Positions 1 to 9,346 of a DNA stretch of 64,000 bases are shown here, piece by piece. The position numbers and the translations under genes were made by a program. How positions within the stretch are numbered: position 1 is the first letter of the stretch; the number at the start of each line of letters is the position of its first letter. Origin of the DNA: an uncultured Bacteroidales bacterium (lineage in GTDB: Bacteria > Bacteroidota > Bacteroidia > Bacteroidales > F082); the NCBI GenBank assembly GCA_947302205.1, contig CAMYVD010000001.1:62001-126000 (forward strand). The letters run 5' to 3'. The notes under the pieces are model-generated. The model was not told where the DNA came from and did no database searches. It saw only the letters and a program-made list of their open reading frames with translations.

Positions 1-2
1 GA

Positions 3-1925
3 GGCTATGAAAGGTATAGCGCTGACGTCAGGAGATTCCCCACTTTTGAAGAAATCACGGAAGATTTGAAACTTCCTGAAGAGAATAGGAAATATTCCCA
101 AGCCTTAAGAGACCATATGGGATATGACCCGGAAAATCCAAGCGCAGGAGAACCCTCCTATGCAGGACATGGCGGCAACATCAATTTGGTCATTAACGGC
201 GGTACGATCGGTAAGGTCTTCGGTGGCTGCGATATCAAAGGCAACGTCGAAGGCAAGATTACGGTGACCATCAACGATGCCGATAACGCCAGCTGTCCGC
301 TCTTCGTGGGCGAGGTTTATGGCGCCAGCAACCGTTGGTACTATGAGCCTAACGAAAGCAATGTCAACTCGCCTGTGGTGCAAATCCTTAAAGGCACAAT
401 CGGTGGTTCCCATACCGACCTTCCCGTCAACAATATCAGCGGTACCGCTCCCACGGAATATGAAGGCAATGTGTTCGGTGGCGGCAACTTCGGCAATATT
501 GCTTCCAACCCGATCGTCATTATCGGTGATGGTCCAACGGCCAAGGTCACGGTCAAAGGCAATGTGTTCGGTGGAGGTAACGAAGGCGATGTGGACGGAA
601 GCCCCAAGGTAACCATTGTTCCTGTTTCACACACATTAAATATTTCCTCAAATACCGATCCAAGTGTTGGCAACTATGTCAGAGTGACTACCAGTGCTGG
701 TGAAACAGTGTCAAGCGGCGCTTCCATTGGTGAAGGCATGAGTCTCGACCTTGTCGCCATCCCTTCAGTCGCCGGTTACGCCTTCAGTCAATGGAATATT
801 TCGGGTGAAGGAGCTTCGGTGGTCAATGACAGGGCCTCTTCCACCTCCTTTACCATGGGAACGGGAGAGTGCTCTATTGAAGCCGTTTTCAGTTACGATG
901 CAACTACGCTTCATGAATTGACCTTTGGCGTAGATCCGGAAGGTGTTGGTACACTGGTCGTTAAAGACGCTCAAGGAAACACCGTAAGCAACCACGCTTC
1001 TGTCGGTGAAGGTTCGGTGCTGACGCTTGTGGCTTCACCCGATGCTACCCATAAGTTTAAGAAATGGATCATTAATACTGTGGATAATACCAGTCCATCA
1101 GCCACTACTTACACCATGGGTGCCAGTGCTACCAATATCATTGCTGTGTTTGAATCCGTAACCCCTCACGTTCTTACCTTTGACGCAACACCGGATCACG
1201 GCTCTGTGGAGGTTGTGGATAACCATAACAATCCCGTAAACAGCGGTGCTTCCGTTGGCGAGGGTGCAGTGCTCAGCGTTAAAGCTACGCCAGCATCCAA
1301 TTTTTCCTTCAGTGGATGGACCGTTACGGGCAACGGCGCATTTGCGAATGTCCTTGCCAACGAAACCTCGTTCACTATGGAAAATGGCGATGCTACCATA
1401 GCAGCCAGTTTCGTACACAATCATAGTTTCAACATTGCCTCATCGGAACATGGCACCATCAAGGTCACCGATGCCTTAGGCCATACCGTAGCCAACGGTG
1501 CCTACATTGGTGAAGGTGCCAAACTGACCTTGAAGGCCACGCCAGAACCTGGCTATGCATTCAAGGAAGGACATGCCGATGACCCAACGGCAATCATTGA
1601 GAATATGTATGCGCCCATCACCACCTTTACGATGGGAACAAAAAATGTTACCATTGATGCTGAGTTTGTACTTGCCCACGTATTGACCATTACCCCACCT
1701 GAAAATGGTACGGTCAAGGTGACCAACGTCCTGAACCAAACCGTAAACAGCGGTGCTTCCATTGGTGAAAACGCGGTGCTCACCCTCAAGGCAACGCATG
1801 CTGACGGACACAACTTCGTCCGTTGGGAGGTGACCGGTGGAACTTTAACAGGAGCAGTCGACAGTGAGGAAAATACCTTTATCATGGGTGAAGGAGATGC
1901 CACTATAACAGCGATTTTCAATTAA
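3..1925 (+). CDS. C-terminal part of a giant GGG-repeat surface protein ending in five divergent InlB-like repeats (5'-truncated by window edge)
   Basis: Frame is open from position 3 (GYERYSADVRRFPTFEEITEDLKLPEEN...) upstream of the listed TTG start at 66, so the gene begins outside the window. Contains NVFGGGN motifs, then five ~85-aa repeats of the form H.L......G.V.V.......SGASIGEGA.L.L.A.P......F..W.......FTMG....I.A.F. Confidence 0.85.
   Translation, partial: GYERYSADVRRFPTFEEITEDLKLPEENRKYSQALRDHMGYDPENPSAGEPSYAGHGGNINLVINGGTIGKVFGGCDIKGNVEGKITVTINDADNASCPLFVGEVYGASNRWYYEPNESNVNSPVVQILKGTIGGSHTDLPVNNISGTAPTEYEGNVFGGGNFGNIASNPIVIIGDGPTAKVTVKGNVFGGGNEGDVDGSPKVTIVPVSHTLNISSNTDPSVGNYVRVTTSAGETVSSGASIGEGMSLDLVAIPSVAGYAFSQWNISGEGASVVNDRASSTSFTMGTGECSIEAVFSYDATTLHELTFGVDPEGVGTLVVKDAQGNTVSNHASVGEGSVLTLVASPDATHKFKKWIINTVDNTSPSATTYTMGASATNIIAVFESVTPHVLTFDATPDHGSVEVVDNHNNPVNSGASVGEGAVLSVKATPASNFSFSGWTVTGNGAFANVLANETSFTMENGDATIAASFVHNHSFNIASSEHGTIKVTDALGHTVANGAYIGEGAKLTLKATPEPGYAFKEGHADDPTAIIENMYAPITTFTMGTKNVTIDAEFVLAHVLTITPPENGTVKVTNVLNQTVNSGASIGENAVLTLKATHADGHNFVRWEVTGGTLTGAVDSEENTFIMGEGDATITAIFN
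630..1922 (+). repeat. Five tandem divergent InlB-B-like repeats (starts 630, 912, 1167, 1422, 1677; period 282, 255, 255, 255 bp)
   Basis: Repeat starts at HTLNISS, HELTFGV, HVLTFDA, HSFNIAS, HVLTITP; shared NSGASIGEGAVLTLKATP and FTMG..DATI.A.F signatures. Confidence 0.85.
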
Positions 1926-1940
1926 CCTGAATCAAACGAT

Positions 1941-4900
1941 ATGATCATGAGCATATTCAATATAAAACGGTACAAAAAACGAGTTAAGGCCTTTCTTGCA
2001 TTGGCCCTGTTGTTGGGCACCAGTGTCGCTGAGGCACAGATTGTCATCGAAGGCAACGTTTACGGCGGCGGCAAGTTGGGCGTGGTAACGGAAAACACCA
2101 CGGTCACCATGAACGATGGTACGGTGGGTAAAGTCACCTATGGTTGGAAGCATGACACGAACCACAGCCAACCCCAAGACACGATCCTCCATGAAAAAGA
2201 GGCAGGACGTGTATTCGGTGGCGGCATGGGCAACAATACCGACCCCAATACCGGACGTGTGAAGGGCAATACCAACGTGGTCATCAACGGCGGCCATATC
2301 CAATACAATGTGTATGGTGGTGGCGAGTTGGCCAGCGTGGGTCTGATGGATACCGTAAACGGCGACTTTGTGCCTCGTGAGAATACCGGCTTGACCAGGA
2401 TAGAATTCAACTGCGGACAAGTAGGTCCGACGCCTACGGATAACATTCCTTGCAGCATCTTTGGCTTGGACGGTTATATCTTTGGCGGCAGTAAAGGTCT
2501 TGGAAGCGATCCTGACGATGATTACAAGGATTTTGCCAATGTCAACAACACGGAAATTGTCGTGAACATGGCTATGCCTGCCAATGAAGAGGATAGCATC
2601 CACAAGCGTATCTGGGGCAGTGTGTATGGCGGTGGCGAAGACGGCCATGTGCTGGGCAACACCAACGTAACCTATCAAAGCGGCCTCATGGGCCCCGACG
2701 GCTCCGTGCTCTACGGTGGCAACATCTATGGCGGTGGCCGTAACTTCCATAGCCACTGGTCCACTTGCGGCCGTGTGCGTGGAAACACGAATATCTATAT
2801 CTCAGGTGGAGCAATGCTCGGTACCGTGTTTGGCAGCGGTCGAGCTGGGGCAACCGGTGTGAATGTGAACGGCACCATGGTTGAAGACGATGCCAATGGA
2901 ACCTACGGCCACACCTTCATTACGATGGTGGGCGGCAAGGTGGGCAATCCCAAAATCATCGGTAATTCGGAGCGCACCTGTGGCGACATTTTCGGTGCCG
3001 GTAAAGGCAGTCTTAGCGACATCACTTTCGGCGAGGCGAAGTATACCGAAATCATCATCAGGGATTCCATCGATGGCAGCGACACCCTGACAAGACCTAC
3101 CATTTACCATTCGATCTACGGCGGCGGTGAGCTCGCCTGCGTGACGAAAAACACCACGGTTAACATAAGTGGTGGCGATATCAAGCATAGTGTTTTCGGT
3201 GGTGGATTTGGGAATAATACACTCGAAACCGCAGGCTTGGTCTATGGCAATACCTCGGTCAACCTGAGTGGCGGCAAGGTGGAGCATTGTGTCTATGGTG
3301 GCGGTGAGCTCGCCAACGTAGGTCAAGTGAACACCACTACGGGGGCGCTCATAGCCAACACCGGACTTGCTAAAGTCGTTATCAGCGGCGGTACCATCGG
3401 CATCAAAGACCTTTATGTGGATGACAAGCCTGCCAGTATCGAAGAGGGCCATGTGTTCGGCGCCGGCAAGGGTAAATCCAATGACCAATATAAGAACTTC
3501 TGCAACGTCAACAATACCAAGATCACCGTGAGTGGTGGCAAGGTATATGGCACTGTGTATGGTGGCGGCGCCGATGGCCATGTGTTGGGCAACGACTCTG
3601 TGTTCATCAATACCGGTGCCACCATCGGTACCTCTGGCCTTTCCGGCTATGACGGTAGCGTCTTCGGTGGCGGAAAGGGTAGCGGCTATTTTGTGGTTAC
3701 TGGTACTGGTGACGAAGCGGATACCACTTTTGCCATGTACAAGACCTGCGGACGTGTGGCAGGCAACAACTACGTCAAGATCGACGGTGGTACCGTGAAG
3801 GGTTCCGTGTACGGTGGCGGTCGTCTGGCCCTGACGGGTGTCGATGTCAATGGCGATCCCTCCTTCAAGGATCCGAAAGACGCAACGAGATACGACTCCA
3901 TCAATCACGGCTTGGCCATTGTTGATGTCAGAGGCTCCTCTATTATCGGCATTGAAGACACCTACGCTTTGTTAGATGCCTTCTATAGCGTCGGCGATAT
4001 CTTCGGAGGCGGTCAGGGGGACCTTGAATATTACGATGTCCCGGAGGCGGGTTGCGTGGCCAACGCCATCGTCAATGTGACGGACAACGCTACCGTTTAT
4101 TGCACCGTGTTTGGCGGTGGCGAGATTGCCGGTGTAGGCTATATGGACAATTCGCGCAAGTTCCTTGCGGGCACGGGCGCCACTCGTGACACCATCTCAG
4201 GCACGGCTACCATTGGATCGGAAGACGAGTTTAAAAACCATGAATATCAGTTGCATCCAACGGAATGGACCATGTTTGACACGGTCAACAACGTGAGAAG
4301 GCTCCAGCACACCTGTTCAGGCAATGTGTTTGGCGCCAGCCAGGGCGACGCATCGCCAAATTACCCCAACTGGATCTATTTGGGCCATTCACGCACGGCT
4401 AAAGTCGTGGTACAGGGCAGCCCTACCATCAGAAGCTGCGTGTTCGGCGGCGCTGAGCAGGGTACGATCATGGAGAATACTTATGTGGAGATCAAAGGAG
4501 GCACCATTGGAACAACAGGCATTACGGCAGATAGCCTGAAACTGGTTGGAGATGAATGGCAAATCAGTAACACTTCAACTTATAATTATGGCAACGTCTA
4601 CGGCGGTGGCTTTGGTGTCGATTCCATACAGTCAAGTATCCATAATAAAGATGCTCAGCCCAACTTCATCGCAGGTCGTGTGTATGGCAATACCTATGTC
4701 AACGTCTCGGCTGGTACCATCTACGGTAACGTGTACGGTGGTGGTAACATGGCCAGCGTGGGTGTTCAGGAATTTGATGACACCCCGGATGGCACCAGGT
4801 CACAAGGCAAATGCTTTGTCACCGTCAGCGGCGGTACCATTGGTGATCTCGACGGCACCGGCATGAACGCCAACGTCTTCGGCGGCGGCAGGGGCTTCCC

Positions 4901-7900
4901 TGTGGACTCCATCGAAATCCGTAATCCCTACGCCAATGTGAATAGTACTGAAGTTACCATTAGCGGCGGCGCTATCAAAGGTTCCGTGTACGGTGGCGGT
5001 GCCTACAGCCATGTGTTGGACAGCACCGATGTCATCATCACTAGTCACGCTCTCGTTGGCACTGATGGTTTTGGCAAGTACGACGGTAGCGTGTTCGGCG
5101 GTGGTAGGGGCAATCTGTTCAACCGTGCCGCTGGCCGTGTGGCAGGCAATACCCAAGTCGTGATGGACAACGGTACCGTGTTGGGTAACCTTTATGGTGG
5201 CGGTTTGGTCGGTCTGGTCGGTGTGGACGACACGGCCGGTTTCGCCTCTTTTATTAATGCATCTCATGTTTACGATTCCACTCATCACGGTCTGACGAAG
5301 GTTGAGGTCAGCGGAGGTAAGATTGGCAACGACGTCAACGACGGTCTAAACTTGTTGAGAAGTGACTATATTGTAGGTAATGTGTATGGAGGTGGCCGTG
5401 GTAACATTGATGAGTTCAAGGAAGATGACCTGGGTCGTGCGGCCAATGCCATGGTCAGCATCAGCGGTGATCCTAAAATCCGTGGTAATGTCTTCGGTGG
5501 TGGCCAGATGGCAAATGTCGGCCATTGGAACAATTACCTTACGTGGTACACCATAAAAACCGGTACTACTCGTGTGACCATTACAGGCTCTCCAGAGATT
5601 GGAACGGTGAAAGAGTATGACCATGACTATTCGTTAGGTACGGATCCCGCTCCAAAGACTTGGTATGATACCATCAACGGGGTGAGAATGATCAGCCATA
5701 CCCTTACGGGTAACGTGTATGGCGGCGGCCAGGGTAAGTTGAAATTCGATGGAAAGGATGTGGTAGGACTTGAACAAGGGCACTGCCACCATACTGATGT
5801 CAACATTAGTGGTACGCCCACGATTTGGAGTTCGGTCTTTGGCGGCTCTGAGGAAGGTGCTGTATGGGGAAATACCAAAGTGGTCATCGCCGGTGGAACC
5901 ATTGGAAGGCAGAACATCGTGTCAGACAGTTTGGATCCGGTCATTTCAACAAACTTGACGGGTACCTACAGCTTCGGCAATGTTTTCGGTGGCAGTTATG
6001 GTGCGGACTATATCAAAACCTTGCACCTGGCTCATCCGACGCAAACCGAGAAGGATTCCGTGAACTCATTGGCGGGCCGTGTGTACGGGAACTCAAGCGT
6101 GGTTCTTCAGGGCGGCACCGTTTGCGGCAACGTGTTCGGCGGCGGCGATATGGCCAGTACCTCGGGCAATACTACGGTCAGCGTGAGCGGTACAGCCGTT
6201 GTCGGCCCGCTTGACCAAACGGGTTTGAACGCCTATGTCTTTGGCGGCGGCAAGGGATTCCCTCATGATCCCGATGAACTGCGCAAGGCTTATGCCAATG
6301 TCAACAACACCTCGGTCACTGTTTCAGGAGGTACAATTCATGGCTCCATTTTCGGCGGTGGCAACGACAGCCATGTACTCGGAAATGCCACCATTGAAGT
6401 CCATACAGGGGCTGCTATTGGCACCAACGGCCTGACCACCTGGGACGGCAACATCTTCGGTGGCGGCCGTAACTTCCTCAACACCAACCACACCAACGGT
6501 CGTGTGGCAGGCAACATCGACATCACCATGGACGGTGGCACCCTCCAAGGCTCCATTTTCGGCGGTGGACGTTTGGCACTCTCGGGTGTGAATGAAAACG
6601 GCGTTTTCCCGACCACTTCTTGGGATCCAGCTGACCACGGCAATGTCACCATCCTTGTCAGCGGTTCCTCTGTCATCGGCAACAACAACAATGATGGTTT
6701 GGACTTGTTAACGCAGAGCGATGAGAGTGTCGGTGACATCTTCGGCAGCGGCAAGGGCGATACCAAAAACTACGCTGATCCTTTGGCAGGAACGGTCACC
6801 AGCACAGACATCACCATCACGGGCAGCCCCCGTATCTACGGTGCCGTGTTTGGTGGCGGTGAAATGGCCAGTGTCGGCCATTGGGACAACAACAATAAGT
6901 TTATTGATGGCACAGGCTCAACTACCGTTACCATCGGCGCTGCAGGGCGTCCTGAAGACAATCCCACCATTGGCACTTACAAAGAATTTGATCCTACTTA
7001 CTTGGCAACCCATCCTACTTGGACCATTTATGACTATGACGATGAAAGTCACACCTACACCGTCACCCATACCTGCACCGGCAATGTGTTCGGCGGCTGT
7101 CAAGGTGACGTTGACTTAAAGTATTCCAAGTGGGTATCCCATGCCCGCTCTAAATCGTCGGATGTCACCATCTACAGCGGCACCATCATGGGCGGCGTGT
7201 TCGGCGGTTCCGAACAAGGTACCGTGGCAGGTGATACCAAGGTCACCGTCAAGGGCGGTACCATCGGTACCATTGTCAATGAAGGTGAAAGCAACGAATA
7301 TTATTTCGGCAATGTTTATGGAGCCGGTTACGGTAGCGACGATCCTGATGAAGATTATAGCACTACAGAGAATGACTCAACAGATTTTGTTACCAATGCT
7401 ACGCCTCTAGCCTTGGCGGGACGCACGTATGGCAATTCCGAAGTGGACCTGTTAGGCGGTACGGTGCGCGGATCGGTGTTCGGCGGTGCCGCATACGCCT
7501 CGGTAGGCTATGGCTCCCACGGCAACGCCACCCTGAACATCGGCAATGCCACCCAAAGCAATTACGCCGTCCATGGCAATTTCTATGGAGCCAACAACAA
7601 CAACGGTACGGTGATGGGCGATGTCGAAGTCTATGTCAACGCAGGAACCATTGGCAATGGCACTGGAGTTCAATCCGACGTGTTTGGCGGCGGCTTGGGT
7701 GAGCTGACTACCACAGGTGGCAATGTGACAGTCACTGTCGACTCTCTGAATAATGTGACCGCCCCGATCATCTATGGTGACGTTTATGGCGGTTCGGCCT
7801 ACGGCTCCGTCAACGATGCCAGTTCCGACAAGACCACGGTCAATATCATTGCCGGCAGCATCCTGAAAACGGAAACCAAAGGTACTACCTACGGTGGCGA

Positions 7901-9311
7901 CGTCTACGGCGGTGGCTTGGGCGAATCAGGAAACAGCAACAAAGGAAAGACTTTTGGTACCATCGCCGTCAATGTCGGTGAAACCTATACAATGCAAGGA
8001 TCGCAAGGTCAAGACTCTACCGCCTATCGCGGCTATGCCACCATTGGAAACAACGTCTATGGTGCCAATAACACGGGTGGCTCACCTCAAGACGATGTCA
8101 CTGTGAACATCTATGGCACGGCCCATACCGCTGACAACCTCGCTGAAGGAGGTACTGGGTATGCCATTGACAACGTGTTTGGCGGTGGCAACTATGCCGA
8201 CTACGATCCGAAAGACAGCGGAGGAAACTCTGTGTTGAAAACGGCTTCAGTGAACATCTTCGGTTGCGACAACACCGTCCGTCGTGTGTTCGGTGGCGGT
8301 GACGCTTCGGCATCGCCTAACGTGAGCACCGACATCCAAGGCGGTCGTTTTGCCCAGGTGTTCGGCGGTGGTAACGGTGAACTTGGTCCAGATTACGCCG
8401 CCAATATCAAGGGTAATGTCGTCCTTGGTATCCATGGCGGTGAAGTCGGCATGTTCTTCGGCGGCAGTAACCAAAACGGTTTGATTTCAGGAACCACCAC
8501 CATCAATATTGACGATGATGGTCCTTGCGGTCAGACGGATATTGATGAGTTCTTCTGCGGCGGCAACTATGTGAATGTCGTTGGTGATGTGGATGCCACC
8601 ATCACCTGTTCCAATGGCATGCATGTGAAGCGACTGTATGGTGGATGCAACCAAGCGAAAATCTTGAAGAAATCGGATGGCACTGGAGGCAATGTCAACC
8701 TGACCGTGTTGGGCGGTGAATACGAGTGTGTGTTCGGAGGTTCGAAGGGACGTCCTGCAGGCCATTCTCAGGGCGAATTCGATGCTTTTATTGAAGGCAA
8801 CGTCAACCTTACCATTGGTGGCGGAACCATCGACACCGTGTTTGGCGGTAGCAATATCAAGGGTAATGTCCATGGTAAGATCATCGTCAATATTGACGAT
8901 GCCGGAAGCACCGATTGCCCGCTCATCGTTCACAATGTGTATGGCGGTGGCCGTAACGCATCCTATACCCCCGATACTTTGGGCTGCTATCCCGAAGTGA
9001 ATGTGCTGAACGGCACCATTTCGAAAAAAGACGGCTTGGGCGGTAACGTGTTCGGCGGTGGCTTTGGTAGCAGTGCTATCGTCAACACCACCTCTACCTA
9101 CGGTCCCAAGGTCACCATTGGCGGCAGCACTACCAGCACTGACGAAGCCGTTGTTGAAGGTAACGTTTACGGTGCCGGCCATGGTGCCAATGTGGTGGGA
9201 AATACGCATGTGATCCTTGACGGCAAATCGGTAGTGGATGTCAAGGGCGACGTTTTTGGAGGTGGTAAAGAGGCCGAAGTGCAAGGAAATACTAAAGTTG
9301 AGGTACAATAA
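1941..9311 (+). CDS. Giant secreted Gly-rich GGG-repeat protein (2456 aa), signal peptide, no visible T9SS CTD
   Basis: N-terminus MIMSIFNIKRYKKRVKAFLALALLLGTSVAEAQ is a signal peptide; about 58 [VIF]-[YF]-G-[GA]-[GSA] motifs by hand count; ends ...GDVFGGGKEAEVQGNTKVEVQ*. Confidence 0.9.
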   Translation: MIMSIFNIKRYKKRVKAFLALALLLGTSVAEAQIVIEGNVYGGGKLGVVTENTTVTMNDGTVGKVTYGWKHDTNHSQPQDTILHEKEAGRVFGGGMGNNTDPNTGRVKGNTNVVINGGHIQYNVYGGGELASVGLMDTVNGDFVPRENTGLTRIEFNCGQVGPTPTDNIPCSIFGLDGYIFGGSKGLGSDPDDDYKDFANVNNTEIVVNMAMPANEEDSIHKRIWGSVYGGGEDGHVLGNTNVTYQSGLMGPDGSVLYGGNIYGGGRNFHSHWSTCGRVRGNTNIYISGGAMLGTVFGSGRAGATGVNVNGTMVEDDANGTYGHTFITMVGGKVGNPKIIGNSERTCGDIFGAGKGSLSDITFGEAKYTEIIIRDSIDGSDTLTRPTIYHSIYGGGELACVTKNTTVNISGGDIKHSVFGGGFGNNTLETAGLVYGNTSVNLSGGKVEHCVYGGGELANVGQVNTTTGALIANTGLAKVVISGGTIGIKDLYVDDKPASIEEGHVFGAGKGKSNDQYKNFCNVNNTKITVSGGKVYGTVYGGGADGHVLGNDSVFINTGATIGTSGLSGYDGSVFGGGKGSGYFVVTGTGDEADTTFAMYKTCGRVAGNNYVKIDGGTVKGSVYGGGRLALTGVDVNGDPSFKDPKDATRYDSINHGLAIVDVRGSSIIGIEDTYALLDAFYSVGDIFGGGQGDLEYYDVPEAGCVANAIVNVTDNATVYCTVFGGGEIAGVGYMDNSRKFLAGTGATRDTISGTATIGSEDEFKNHEYQLHPTEWTMFDTVNNVRRLQHTCSGNVFGASQGDASPNYPNWIYLGHSRTAKVVVQGSPTIRSCVFGGAEQGTIMENTYVEIKGGTIGTTGITADSLKLVGDEWQISNTSTYNYGNVYGGGFGVDSIQSSIHNKDAQPNFIAGRVYGNTYVNVSAGTIYGNVYGGGNMASVGVQEFDDTPDGTRSQGKCFVTVSGGTIGDLDGTGMNANVFGGGRGFPVDSIEIRNPYANVNSTEVTISGGAIKGSVYGGGAYSHVLDSTDVIITSHALVGTDGFGKYDGSVFGGGRGNLFNRAAGRVAGNTQVVMDNGTVLGNLYGGGLVGLVGVDDTAGFASFINASHVYDSTHHGLTKVEVSGGKIGNDVNDGLNLLRSDYIVGNVYGGGRGNIDEFKEDDLGRAANAMVSISGDPKIRGNVFGGGQMANVGHWNNYLTWYTIKTGTTRVTITGSPEIGTVKEYDHDYSLGTDPAPKTWYDTINGVRMISHTLTGNVYGGGQGKLKFDGKDVVGLEQGHCHHTDVNISGTPTIWSSVFGGSEEGAVWGNTKVVIAGGTIGRQNIVSDSLDPVISTNLTGTYSFGNVFGGSYGADYIKTLHLAHPTQTEKDSVNSLAGRVYGNSSVVLQGGTVCGNVFGGGDMASTSGNTTVSVSGTAVVGPLDQTGLNAYVFGGGKGFPHDPDELRKAYANVNNTSVTVSGGTIHGSIFGGGNDSHVLGNATIEVHTGAAIGTNGLTTWDGNIFGGGRNFLNTNHTNGRVAGNIDITMDGGTLQGSIFGGGRLALSGVNENGVFPTTSWDPADHGNVTILVSGSSVIGNNNNDGLDLLTQSDESVGDIFGSGKGDTKNYADPLAGTVTSTDITITGSPRIYGAVFGGGEMASVGHWDNNNKFIDGTGSTTVTIGAAGRPEDNPTIGTYKEFDPTYLATHPTWTIYDYDDESHTYTVTHTCTGNVFGGCQGDVDLKYSKWVSHARSKSSDVTIYSGTIMGGVFGGSEQGTVAGDTKVTVKGGTIGTIVNEGESNEYYFGNVYGAGYGSDDPDEDYSTTENDSTDFVTNATPLALAGRTYGNSEVDLLGGTVRGSVFGGAAYASVGYGSHGNATLNIGNATQSNYAVHGNFYGANNNNGTVMGDVEVYVNAGTIGNGTGVQSDVFGGGLGELTTTGGNVTVTVDSLNNVTAPIIYGDVYGGSAYGSVNDASSDKTTVNIIAGSILKTETKGTTYGGDVYGGGLGESGNSNKGKTFGTIAVNVGETYTMQGSQGQDSTAYRGYATIGNNVYGANNTGGSPQDDVTVNIYGTAHTADNLAEGGTGYAIDNVFGGGNYADYDPKDSGGNSVLKTASVNIFGCDNTVRRVFGGGDASASPNVSTDIQGGRFAQVFGGGNGELGPDYAANIKGNVVLGIHGGEVGMFFGGSNQNGLISGTTTINIDDDGPCGQTDIDEFFCGGNYVNVVGDVDATITCSNGMHVKRLYGGCNQAKILKKSDGTGGNVNLTVLGGEYECVFGGSKGRPAGHSQGEFDAFIEGNVNLTIGGGTIDTVFGGSNIKGNVHGKIIVNIDDAGSTDCPLIVHNVYGGGRNASYTPDTLGCYPEVNVLNGTISKKDGLGGNVFGGGFGSSAIVNTTSTYGPKVTIGGSTTSTDEAVVEGNVYGAGHGANVVGNTHVILDGKSVVDVKGDVFGGGKEAEVQGNTKVEVQ
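3561..7470 (+). repeat. Higher-order coding super-repeat, ~1.36-1.43 kb period (10 GGG motifs per unit)
   Basis: Equivalent 'GGG.(D/Y)(G/S)HVL' sites at 3561, 4992 and 6354 (spacing 1431 and 1362 bp). Flanking motif tails recur in the same order: ELASVG, GKG, DGHVLG, RNF, RLALTGV, QGD, EMASVGHW, QGD, EQGTV, FG. Confidence 0.85.
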
Positions 9312-9324
9312 AAGAAAAAATTCG

Positions 9325-9332
9325 TATCTTTG
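9325..9332 (+). promoter_or_regulatory. Bacteroidetes -7 box (TATCTTTG) upstream of the 6619-aa gene
   Basis: Exact TAnnTTTG in the 35-bp gap between two giant genes; no well-spaced -33 TTTG was seen. Confidence 0.5.
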
Positions 9333-9346
9333 CAAACTTTTTCGAG

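Noticed and set aside
1900-1960. Possible frameshift joining the first and second giant ORFs
   Set aside because: The second ORF begins with its own signal peptide and the first ends cleanly after a full InlB-like unit, so separate genes are more likely.
2802-3908. 368-aa antisense ORF (and others opposite the giant genes, e.g. 1932-2756, 8487-9398, 10850-11758, 17957-19021, 20501-21487, 26723-27835)
   Set aside because: Stop-free antisense frames follow from the repetitive Gly/Val/Asn codon usage of the real + strand genes. No RBS, promoter or plausible domain; sequence is the mirrored repeat.
5864-6214. Short + strand alternate-frame ORFs inside the giant genes
   Set aside because: Shadow frames of the same repeats, low-complexity and without independent start signals.
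9296-9300. TTG as -33 element for the 6619-aa gene
   Set aside because: The spacer to TATCTTTG is about 24 nt, longer than the usual 19-21, so I did not call a full promoter.
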